The translations under genes were made by a program, and so were the position numbers. A stretch of 5,161 nt of DNA. It comes from an uncultured Variovorax sp. (lineage in GTDB: Bacteria > Pseudomonadota > Gammaproteobacteria > Burkholderiales > Burkholderiaceae). Below, piece after piece: positions 1 through 5,161 of this stretch. The number at the start of each line of letters is the position of its first letter. Position 1 is the first letter of the stretch. A model generated the notes under the pieces. The model had not been told where the DNA came from, did no database searches, and was given only the letters and a program-made list of their open reading frames with translations. The DNA lies in assembly GCA_946478645.1 (NCBI GenBank), contig CAMLCW010000368.1, forward strand, positions 1 through 5,161, given 5' to 3'.

Positions 1-705
1 GTGCCCGGCACCGCGAGCCCGCCGCGGGGTGCGGCGATCCAGGCGCTGGTGCATGCCGAGCGCCACGCCACCAGCGGGCCGCGGCCCACGTCGGTGCAGC
101 AGAACGTGCCGGCCTGGCTGGTGTTCGGCATGTTCTTCGTCGTCGCCTCGCTGTCGAGCCTGTTCGTGCAGGAGCGCGGCTCGGGCGCGCTCGGGCGGCT
201 GCGCAGCCTCGGCGTCTCGCGCGCCATGCTGCTGGCGTCGAAGGCGCTGCCGTACCTCGGCGTCAATGCGCTGCAGGCGCTCTTGATGCTGGCAGCCGGC
301 ATCTGGCTGATGCCGCTGATCGGCGGCGATGCGCTGTCGCTCGCGGGCATCCACTGGGGCGCGCTCGCGGTGGCGCTCGCGGCGGTGAGCCTGGCCGCGG
401 TCAGCTTGTCGCTCGCGATCGCCTGCGCGGTGCGCAGCCATGCGCAGGCCACCACCATCGGGCCGATGGTCAATGTGCTGATGGCGGCCGCCGGCGGCAT
501 CATGGTGCCCAAGTTCGTGATGCCGGGCTTCATGCAGCGCCTGGTCGAGGTGTCGCCGATGAACTGGGGCCTCGAGGCGCTGCTGACCGTGCTGCTGCGC
601 GGCGGCGGCGTGCCCGACACGCTGCCGCAGGTCGGCCGGCTGGTGCTTTTCGCGGCCGCCATGTTCGTGCTCGCCGTCTTTCTCTTTCGCAGGCCCGCCA
701 CGTGA
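1..705 (+). CDS. ABC-2 type transporter permease, C-terminal part (5' truncated by window)
   Basis: Membrane subunit of an ABC exporter. The visible 234 residues are the C-terminal part of the ABC-2 membrane fold. A short extracytoplasmic stretch (about 1-35) leads into five hydrophobic segments at roughly 37-57, 84-107, 120-144, 152-175 and 212-230; the usual first N-terminal helix lies outside the window. After the first visible helix comes the cytoplasmic signature QERGSGALGRLRSLGVSR (57-74), typical of the loop that touches the ATPase in DrrB/YhhJ-like permeases. The pattern SPMNWGLEALL (185-195) before the last helix is also typical. The GTG at base 1 is simply where the window begins and is probably not the start. 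The stop TGA overlaps the GTG start of the acyl carrier protein gene (GTGA, 702-705), so the two are likely translationally coupled. The ATPase partner should lie upstream. Substrate unknown; the neighbours suggest an acyl-chain product, which is inference. Confidence 0.88.
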   Translation: MPGTASPPRGAAIQALVHAERHATSGPRPTSVQQNVPAWLVFGMFFVVASLSSLFVQERGSGALGRLRSLGVSRAMLLASKALPYLGVNALQALLMLAAGIWLMPLIGGDALSLAGIHWGALAVALAAVSLAAVSLSLAIACAVRSHAQATTIGPMVNVLMAAAGGIMVPKFVMPGFMQRLVEVSPMNWGLEALLTVLLRGGGVPDTLPQVGRLVLFAAAMFVLAVFLFRRPAT

Positions 706-977
706 CCGACACCGTCTCCCCTGAATTCATCGGCTCGCTCAAGGTCACGGTGCTCGAGGCCGTCGAGAAAGAGGCGCCGCCCGGCGGGCTCGGCGACCAT
801 GAACCGCTGTTCGGCCCCGAGGCGCGGCTCGACCTCGACTCGCTCGACGCGCTGCAGGTGTCGATGGCGGTGCAGCAGCGCTTTGGCCTTCGCATGCCCG
901 ACAGCAAGGAGACGCGGCGCGCGCTGGCGTCCATCGCGCACCTGGCCGACCACCTCGTGCGCGCGGGCAAGGCATGA
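702..977 (+). CDS. Acyl carrier protein (phosphopantetheine-binding)
   Basis: Small acidic carrier protein of 91 residues that would hold growing acyl chains as thioesters on a phosphopantetheine arm in the cytosol. The attachment motif is LDLDSLDALQVSMAVQQRFG; the modified residue is Ser47 (codon 840-842), followed by the helix-2 pattern typical of ACPs. Length and helix order (about 7-25, 47-61, 78-89) match type II carrier proteins. It differs from housekeeping AcpP, whose motif is DSLDxVEL; here it is DSLDALQV, as in carriers of specialised type II fatty-acid/polyketide clusters. The GTG start overlaps the upstream permease stop by 4 nt, with only a weak AGG about 7 nt before it, so coupled translation is likely. 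It is followed 22 nt later by the ketosynthase, its probable working partner. Confident in family; pathway unknown. Confidence 0.9.
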   Translation: MTDTVSPEFIGSLKVTVLEAVEKEAPPGGLGDHEPLFGPEARLDLDSLDALQVSMAVQQRFGLRMPDSKETRRALASIAHLADHLVRAGKA

Positions 978-1003
978 GCGCCGCGTTGAGGGTGCACCAG
1001 TGA
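974..1003 (+). other. Nine-codon mini-ORF bridging the ACP and KS genes
   Basis: An ATG at 974 overlaps the ACP stop (ATGA, 974-977) and opens a nine-codon frame (MSAALRVHQ). Its TGA stop (1001-1003) overlaps the GTG start of the ketosynthase (GTGA, 1000-1003). Both overlaps have the geometry of translational coupling, so ribosomes could be relayed from ACP to KS through this frame. It may equally be chance, since ATGA and GTGA are common in this composition. No function is claimed for the peptide. Confidence 0.25.
988..992 (+). promoter_or_regulatory. Ribosome binding site of the ketosynthase gene
   Basis: GAGGG lies 7 nt before the GTG at 1000. It is the best Shine-Dalgarno match at any start in this operon and fixes the KS start at 1000. 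An earlier in-frame ATG at 799 would read through the ACP gene in the wrong frame and give an Arg/Ser/Thr-rich extension unlike a KS. Confidence 0.65.
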
Positions 1004-2088
1004 ACGCAGATGTGTACCTCGCGGGCACGGGCCTCGCTTGTGCGCTCGGGCCCGACTTGCGCGCTGCCGTGGCCGCCATCGAACAGGGCCGCGGCGCCCC
1101 GCCCGAACCGGTCGAGGTGGCACCGGGCCTGCAGTGGCCGGTCTACCGCCTGCCGCGCGGCGAGGGCGACTGGCTGCAGCGCCTGGTGCGCACGGTGCGC
1201 AGCGTAGCGGCCGAAGCGGGCCAGGGGGCAGGGCGCAGCGGCCCGCTCTTCGTGGCCTCGTCGTCGCTCGACATCGGCGCGATGGAGCAGGCGCCGCAGG
1301 ACCTGCGCCTGGGTGGCGACCTGCAGGACTTCGCCGCCATCGTCGCGGGCGCGCTCGACTGGCAGGGTCCGGTCTTCACCGTGTCCACGGCCTGCACCTC
1401 GGCCTTCAACGCGGTGCTCGCGGCTTGCGACCTGATCCGCGGTGGCGAGGCGGACGAGGCGCTGGTCATCGGCGCCGAGCCCGGCAACCGCTTCACGCTC
1501 GCGGGCTTCGGCGCGATGCAGTTGCTGTCGCCCGACGGCGCGGCGCGGCCCTTCGGTGCGGGGCGCAACGGACTGGTGCTCGGCGAGGCGGTGGCCGCGC
1601 TGCGCCTCACGCGCGCGCGCGCGGGCCGCTGGCGCATCGCGGGCGGCGCCAACGTGGTGGACGGACGCAACCCCTCGGGCACCGAGGCCAGCGCGGTGCT
1701 CGCCATGTGCGAAGGCGCGCTGGCGCAGGCCGGGCTTCGGCCTGCGGACATCGACCTGGTCAAGGTGCAGGCCGCGGGCAGCCCGGTCAACGACGCGGTC
1801 GAGGCCGAGGCGCTGAAGCAGGTGTTCGGCGCGGCGCAGGTACCGCCGCTGGTCTCGCTCAAGGCTTGGATCGGTCACACGCTCGGCGCCTCGGGTGCGG
1901 CGGAACTGGCGCTGCTCACGGCCTGCGTCGATGCCGGCGCCTGGCCTTCGGCCGGCTACGCGTTCGACGATCGGCTCGGCGTCGCACTCAGCGTGCGCCC
2001 GCCTGAACGGCTGCGCCACATGCTGCTCAACGTGGTCGGCTTCGGCGGCGGGCACGCGGCGCTGGTGCTGGCGGCGCACGCGGCATGA
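1000..2088 (+). CDS. Beta-ketoacyl-ACP synthase (KAS I/II-like) with altered HGTGT motif
   Basis: Thiolase-fold condensing enzyme of 362 residues, slightly short for the FabF/FabB family (about 400-415). It would join an acyl chain to a malonyl-ACP unit in the cytosol. The start at GTG 1000 gives a normal KS beginning (YLAGTGLACALGPDLRAAV). The nucleophile region is VSTACTSAFNAV with Cys132 (codon 1393-1395). The KS lysine/histidine motif SLKAWIGHTLGASGAAE is present with Lys288 and His293, and the C-terminal glycine-rich loop is NVVGFGGGHAALVL (344-357). The odd feature is the first catalytic histidine. The segment that normally reads AHGTGTPxxD is VQAAGSPVND (256-265), with Gln257 (codon CAG, 1768-1770) in the His position. 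The flanking residues are changed too, so this is not a lone sequencing error. Its stop overlaps the ATG of the next gene (ATGA, 2085-2088). It probably works with the ACP upstream and may pair with the small KS-like protein downstream. A specialised type II system (for example aryl-polyene-like) is possible but unproven. Confidence 0.88.
   Translation: MNADVYLAGTGLACALGPDLRAAVAAIEQGRGAPPEPVEVAPGLQWPVYRLPRGEGDWLQRLVRTVRSVAAEAGQGAGRSGPLFVASSSLDIGAMEQAPQDLRLGGDLQDFAAIVAGALDWQGPVFTVSTACTSAFNAVLAACDLIRGGEADEALVIGAEPGNRFTLAGFGAMQLLSPDGAARPFGAGRNGLVLGEAVAALRLTRARAGRWRIAGGANVVDGRNPSGTEASAVLAMCEGALAQAGLRPADIDLVKVQAAGSPVNDAVEAEALKQVFGAAQVPPLVSLKAWIGHTLGASGAAELALLTACVDAGAWPSAGYAFDDRLGVALSVRPPERLRHMLLNVVGFGGGHAALVLAAHAA
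1610..1623 (+). repeat. (CG)7 dinucleotide tract inside the KS gene
   Basis: Seven CG units in a row, encoding part of a Thr-Arg-Ala-Arg-Ala stretch (204-208) between two conserved parts of the ketosynthase. A slip of one unit would shift the reading frame. Such tracts arise readily in DNA this GC-rich, so no regulatory role is claimed. Confidence 0.5.
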
Positions 2089-2591
2089 CGGCCGGTCCGG
2101 CAACCGCCTGGCGCACCGTCGCCCATGTCGGCGCCGGTGCGCCGCCCGAGGACTGGCGCGAGCGATTGGCCGCGCGCCTCGGCTACCGGCCGCGGCGCGT
2201 CGGCGCCTGGACCGAGCTCGCGATGTATGGCGCGCGCTGCTGCCTCGACGAAGCGGGCGAGGCCGCGCTGCCGGCCGGCGCCCGACTGCGCGTGGGCAGT
2301 CTGCGCGGCGCCTGGGCCGCGACGCATGCGGGCCTGGCGCAGCTCGACGCGGGCATGCTGATGCCCTTCACCTTCATGCAGGGGCAGCCCGCGCTGATGC
2401 TGGCCGAGGTCGCGCGCTGCCTCGGCTGGCAGGGCGATGCGAGCTTCGCATTGGGCCGCGATCCGGCGCAGGTGTTGCGGCTCGCGCAAGTCGGCGCGGG
2501 CAGCGCCGGCCTGCTCGTGGGCGTGGTCGAGGAGGCGCGCAACGGCGAGGCCGCACGCTCCGAATGGTGGCGGCTGGCGCCGTCTTCTTAG
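2085..2591 (+). CDS. Small beta-ketoacyl synthase-like protein lacking the catalytic Cys (possible chain-length-factor-like partner)
   Basis: A 168-residue protein that looks like a shortened KS N-terminal domain. From about 67 on, RLRVGSLRGAWAATHAGL resembles the KS strand and loop that precede the active site. MPFTFMQGQPALMLAEVARCLGW (93-115) fits the KS 'P..f..s..n..a..va..lG' helix. GDASFALGRD (117-126) sits where the nucleophile loop would be but has no Cys there. AGSAGLLVGVVEEA (138-151) matches the 'A..llvG..E' strand. No HGTGT or KxxxxGH part follows, so it cannot be a complete KS. The ATG at 2085 overlaps the KS stop, so synthesis in step with the KS and a complex between the two are likely. 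By analogy with KS/chain-length-factor pairs and Ketoacyl-synt_2-type proteins it may shape chain length or stabilise the KS; this is inference. No signal peptide or membrane segment is seen. The stop TAG overlaps the convergent HD gene by 4 nt. It could also be an unrelated hypothetical protein. Confidence 0.6.
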   Translation: MTAGPATAWRTVAHVGAGAPPEDWRERLAARLGYRPRRVGAWTELAMYGARCCLDEAGEAALPAGARLRVGSLRGAWAATHAGLAQLDAGMLMPFTFMQGQPALMLAEVARCLGWQGDASFALGRDPAQVLRLAQVGAGSAGLLVGVVEEARNGEAARSEWWRLAPSS

Positions 2592-3232
2592 CCGAGCGCC
2601 TTGATCGATTGCGCGAGGTTGGTGCGCGCCTGCGCCTCGAGCAGCGCATGCATGCGCGGCGTGGCGTAGATCGCCGCGCGGTCGAGAAAGCGCTGCAGGA
2701 TCGCGCGGCGCCGCGGCAGCCGCACGGCGTCGGGCACGAAGGCGTATTCGGCCTGCACCTGGCGCTCGTATTCGTCGAAGCGCGCGGGATCGGCGCCAAG
2801 GATCGACAGGTCGATGTCGATCAGCAGTTCGGCATCGCGGCCTTCGGGCACCGCATCGTGGCGCGTGGCCATGACGAGCGCATGCACGCGCGCGGCAGCG
2901 TCCGCCGCCACGCCCGCGTCCAGCATCGCGCGGCGCGCCCAGTCGGCGCTGCGGGTTTCGTTGTCGTGCGCATGCACGTCGTAGACCGCGTCGTGGAACC
3001 AGAGCGCGAGCGCGACTTCGCCGGGGCGCTCGGCCTGCTGCTGCTCGCGCTCGAACCAGGCCAGGCATTCGCCCAGGTGCTGCAGCGTGTGATAGCGGCG
3101 CTGCGGCTCGGCGTAGCAGCGCTGCAGTTCGAGGCCGAGTGCCTCGTCGGCCTGCGCCAGGCCCACGGCGTGCCACGCGGCGCGCCAGTTGTCGCGCAGC
3201 GCATCGGGCCCGAGCGGGGTCACCGTCGGCAT
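2588..3232 (-). CDS. HD-superfamily predicted metal-dependent phosphohydrolase (COG4339 type)
   Basis: Cytosolic all-helical protein of 214 residues. The HD metal-binding set is visible: RYHTLQHL (46-53; His48, with His52 conserved next to it), WFHDAVYD (78-85; His80-Asp81), the conserved DNETRSA (90-96), ATRH (122-125), and DIDLSILG (139-146; Asp139/Asp141), then ..FDEYERQVQAEYAFV. This pattern is the COG4339 family, whose substrate is unknown to me. Homologues are sometimes misnamed 'N-methyl-D-aspartate receptor NMDAR2C subunit' in databases; that label has no functional basis. The ATG at 3230-3232 lies 4 nt after the stop of the lytic transglycosylase gene, with AGTAGG just upstream as a partial ribosome binding site, so it is probably co-transcribed with that gene. 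No signal peptide or membrane helix. Its TAA stop overlaps the convergent + strand gene by 4 nt. Family call is firm; reaction (likely phosphate ester hydrolysis) is inferred from the HD motif. Confidence 0.87.
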   Translation of the reverse strand: MPTVTPLGPDALRDNWRAAWHAVGLAQADEALGLELQRCYAEPQRRYHTLQHLGECLAWFEREQQQAERPGEVALALWFHDAVYDVHAHDNETRSADWARRAMLDAGVAADAAARVHALVMATRHDAVPEGRDAELLIDIDLSILGADPARFDEYERQVQAEYAFVPDAVRLPRRRAILQRFLDRAAIYATPRMHALLEAQARTNLAQSIKALG

Positions 3233-3236
3233 GGGC

Positions 3237-4331
3237 CTACTGCGCCATCGCGGCCTTGATCTCCTGGCCGAGATCGAGCACCGACATCGCGTAGTAGCTG
3301 CTCCAGTTGTAGCGCGTGATCACGTAGAAGTTCTGCGTGCCCGCCACGTAGGTCGGCGCGGCGTCGGCGCCGTTCTGCAGCTCGATCAGCGCGAGCAGTC
3401 CCTGGTGCCGCAGGCCGTCGGCCTCGGGCACCGCGCCCGCCGCCACGAAGCTGTCGGCGCTGAAGGTCGGCTTGATGTCGGGTTCCAGCAGCAGCGCCTT
3501 CTGGAGCCGCGTCTCGTCGAAGCGCACCGCATAGGTGGCCGGCATGCCGGGCGTCCAGCCGAAGGCCTTGAAGTAGTTGGCCACCGAGCCGATCACGTCG
3601 ACCGGGTTGTCGACCAGGTCGATGCGGCCGTCGGCGTCGAAGTCGACCGCGTACTTCGCGATGCTGCTCGGCATGAACTGCGGCATGCCCATGGCGCCGG
3701 CATAGCTGCCCACGGGCACGAGCGGATTGCGCGAAGTGCGGCCGCTGTCGGTGAGAAAGCTCTCGAGCTCGCCGCGGAAGAAGGCCTCGCGCTGGTCCGC
3801 GCGCGGATGGCCCTGCGGAAAATCGAAGGACAGCGTCGCGAGCGCATCGAGCACGCGGAAGTTGCCCATGTTGCGGCCGTAGATCGTCTCGACGCCGACG
3901 ATGCCCACGATGATCTCGGGCGGCACGCCGTACATCGCCTCGGCGCGCGCGAGCGTCTCGGCATTGGCCTGCCAGAAGCGCACGCCCGCCGCAATGCGCG
4001 TGGCATCGATGAAGCGGCTGCGGTAGACCTGCCAGTTCTTCACCGTGCCCGGCGGGCCGGGCAACATCAGGCGCGGTACGTTCGGCAGGAAGCGCGCGCT
4101 GCCGATGGTGGCACGCACCCATTCGCGGTCGAGGCCGCGGCGCGCGGCCACCTGGTCCGCGAACAGCATCGCGTCCTCGCGCGTGGCGTAGGGCGTGCTG
4201 CCGCTCACGGTCTTGGCGGCGCGTTGTTTGGGCTGGGCCTTCTGGGCCGCTGCGGCCAGGGGCCAGGCGCAGCAGGCCGCAAGCAGGGCGAGGGTGGCGG
4301 CGCGCGACGGCGCGGAAAGAACAGATCGCAT
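3237..4331 (-). CDS. mltB: Lytic murein transglycosylase B, MltB/Slt35 family
   Basis: Periplasmic enzyme that cleaves the MurNAc-GlcNAc bond of peptidoglycan, leaving 1,6-anhydro-MurNAc ends. It is 364 residues, close to E. coli MltB (361). A signal sequence fills about 1-29. LAAC at 17-20 would fit a lipobox, while AAAAQ at 26-30 would fit signal peptidase I, so lipoprotein or soluble form is open. The catalytic segment is IVGIVGVETIYGRNMGNFRVL with Glu148 (codon 3888-3890). It is followed by TLSFDFP (166-172) and the family motif GAMGMPQFMPSS (212-223). DFDADGRID (230-238) has the spacing of the EF-hand-like calcium loop known in Slt35, then VDVIGSVANYF. The C-terminal region (about 300-364) with YVAGTQNFYVITRYNWSSYYA matches the family. 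The ATG at 4331 has no clear Shine-Dalgarno. It is 45 nt downstream of the TgpA-like gene and 4 nt upstream of the HD gene. A complete, intact gene; family call is firm. Confidence 0.95.
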   Translation of the reverse strand: MRSVLSAPSRAATLALLAACCAWPLAAAAQKAQPKQRAAKTVSGSTPYATREDAMLFADQVAARRGLDREWVRATIGSARFLPNVPRLMLPGPPGTVKNWQVYRSRFIDATRIAAGVRFWQANAETLARAEAMYGVPPEIIVGIVGVETIYGRNMGNFRVLDALATLSFDFPQGHPRADQREAFFRGELESFLTDSGRTSRNPLVPVGSYAGAMGMPQFMPSSIAKYAVDFDADGRIDLVDNPVDVIGSVANYFKAFGWTPGMPATYAVRFDETRLQKALLLEPDIKPTFSADSFVAAGAVPEADGLRHQGLLALIELQNGADAAPTYVAGTQNFYVITRYNWSSYYAMSVLDLGQEIKAAMAQ

Positions 4332-4348
4332 GGCAGCGATTGTGCCGT

Positions 4349-4362
4349 CCGTGCGGGCACGG
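4349..4362. repeat. Perfect 6-bp inverted repeat in the TgpA-like/mltB gap
   Basis: CCGTGC-GG-GCACGG, centred in the 45-nt gap (4332-4376) and ending 17 nt before the mltB ATG on the - strand. In RNA it could form a 5-bp stem with a 4-base loop. No run of U follows, so it is not an intrinsic terminator. It could be a small hairpin or a binding site, or chance in GC-rich DNA. Confidence 0.35.
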
Positions 4363-4376
4363 CCGCCGCAAGCGCT

Positions 4377-5161
4377 TCAGCGGCGGGACTGCGCCGCGGG
4401 CCAGTCGAGGCGGCGGAACTCGGCGCGCAGGGCGGAGAGCGAGGCCGCCGACGTGGCCGATGCCTTGGCATAGCGCTGCGCCTCGAGCCTCAGCAGCCAG
4501 TCGCGCACGCCTTTCGCGGCCGGACCGAAGCGCGCCTCGGCCTGCTGCGCGATCTGCCGCGGCGGCGCGGTTTCGGGCACCTTCAAGCCTGCCTTCGCGA
4601 GCCGCGTGCGCGCCTGCCCGAGCAGCCGCAGCCACGGGTCGTGCCGGCTGCGCTCCCAAAGCGTCCATGCCGCGCCCGCGAGGCTCGCGCCCACCAGCAG
4701 GCAGAGCAGCACGTAGGCCAGGTCCGCGAGGCTCGGCGCGTCGAAGCCCAAGTGCTTCAGCAGGTTGAGCTGGCGGCTCTGGCTGTAGTTGAGCACCCAC
4801 TGGTTCCAGCCGTTGTTGACCGCCTCCCACGCGGCGCGCACGGTCTGCGCCAGCGTCGGGCTCATGGCGCCGATCGCGCCCGCGAACAGGCCCGGCTGCG
4901 GCACCAGCCGCTGCAACTGGCCGACCCGGCCCGGCGCCACCGACGCCGTGGGATCGACGCGCACCCAGCCCGTGCCTTCCTGCCAGACCTCGGCCCAGGC
5001 GTGCGCGTCGCTCTGGCGCACCATCCAGTAGCCGTCGATGCGGTTGAAGTCGCCGCCCTGGTAGCCCGTGACGATGCGCGCGGGAATGCCGAGGCCGCGC
5101 ATCAGCACCACGAAGGCCGAGGCGATGTGCTCGCAGAAGCCCTGCTTGCGGTCGAACCAGA
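4377..5161 (-). CDS. TgpA-family transglutaminase-like membrane protein, C-terminal part (5' truncated by window)
   Basis: The visible 260 residues run from inside the transglutaminase core to the stop at 4377-4379; the frame stays open to the window edge, so the start lies beyond 5161. The papain-like triad is complete: Cys in RKQGFCEHIASAF (visible residue 9, codon 5133-5135), His in SDAHAWAEVW (residue 53, codon 5001-5003) and Asp in VRVDPTASVAPGRV (residue 69, codon 4953-4955). GIPARIVTGYQGGDFN sits between Cys and His as in the family. Next is a linker (about 85-140), one membrane helix (about 146-166, LADLAYVLLCLLVGASLAGAA), and a cytoplasmic tail of the DUF4129 type (about 167-260). 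This order matches TgpA (N-terminal membrane helices, periplasmic transglutaminase domain, helix, tail); the N-terminal helices are not visible here. TgpA of Pseudomonas aeruginosa is reported as essential, but its substrate is not settled as far as I know. It lies 45 nt upstream of mltB in the same direction, which fits a cell-envelope role. Confidence 0.9.
   Translation of the reverse strand, partial: WFDRKQGFCEHIASAFVVLMRGLGIPARIVTGYQGGDFNRIDGYWMVRQSDAHAWAEVWQEGTGWVRVDPTASVAPGRVGQLQRLVPQPGLFAGAIGAMSPTLAQTVRAAWEAVNNGWNQWVLNYSQSRQLNLLKHLGFDAPSLADLAYVLLCLLVGASLAGAAWTLWERSRHDPWLRLLGQARTRLAKAGLKVPETAPPRQIAQQAEARFGPAAKGVRDWLLRLEAQRYAKASATSAASLSALRAEFRRLDWPAAQSRR

Noticed and set aside
1..3. GTG at base 1 as the true start of the permease
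   Set aside because: It coincides with the window edge, and the protein lacks the expected N-terminal helix of ABC-2 permeases, so the gene is cut.
1610..1623. (CG)7 tract as a phase-variation switch
   Set aside because: Short for a dinucleotide switch and expected by chance at this GC content; kept only as a repeat feature.
745..2103. Long open frame on the - strand (452 aa) opposite the ACP and KS genes
   Set aside because: Rich in Arg, Ala and His with no recognisable domain. It is the expected shadow of GC-rich coding DNA, and the + strand holds clear ACP and KS motifs.
2571..2600. Possible terminator hairpins (CGGCT with AGCCG, or GGCGC with GCGCC) at the convergent junction
   Set aside because: Stems of only 5 bp with loops of about 14-15 nt that compete with each other, and no U-run after either.
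1895..3259. 454-aa + strand open frame spanning the end of KS and antisense to the HD gene
   Set aside because: Runs through the convergent gene end in the wrong frame, with an Arg-rich sequence and no motif.
3220..4830. 536-aa open frame on the - strand overlapping mltB and the TgpA-like gene
   Set aside because: Arg/Ala-rich low-complexity translation in a shifted frame across two well-identified genes; a composition effect.

Overview
The window is very GC-rich with tightly packed genes. It looks like chromosome from a betaproteobacterium, most likely Burkholderiales (Comamonadaceae/Variovorax-like). That assignment rests on base composition, codon use and the protein families seen; no rRNA or other taxonomic marker is present. 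There is no non-coding stretch over about 45 bases, and I see no tRNA, rRNA, CRISPR, insertion sequence or phage gene.

Left half, + strand (1-2591): four genes packed as one operon. They are the C-terminal part of an ABC-2 type transporter permease (cut by the window start), a 91-aa acyl carrier protein, a 362-aa beta-ketoacyl synthase, and a 168-aa protein that looks like a shortened, cysteine-less ketosynthase. The junctions are a GTGA overlap, a 22-nt gap with a good ribosome binding site, and an ATGA overlap. Together they resemble the carrier and condensing module of a type II fatty-acid/polyketide pathway linked to an exporter. The ketosynthase keeps its Cys nucleophile and the KxxxxGH motif, but the usual HGTGT histidine is Gln. 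Its small partner appears to lack the Cys. This suggests a KS/chain-length-factor-like pair. The product cannot be told from this window; aryl-polyene-type or modified acyl chains are possibilities.

Right half, - strand (5161-2588): three genes in one direction. They are the C-terminal part of a TgpA-family membrane transglutaminase-like protein (cut by the window end), a periplasmic MltB-family lytic transglycosylase, and an HD-superfamily predicted phosphohydrolase (COG4339 type). Gaps are 45 and 4 nt, so co-transcription is plausible. The first two act in or at the periplasm; the HD protein is cytosolic.

The two gene groups converge and overlap tail-to-tail by 4 nt at 2588-2591, with no clear terminator between them. 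The most interesting material is the ACP/KS/KS-like group. The right half is ordinary housekeeping.
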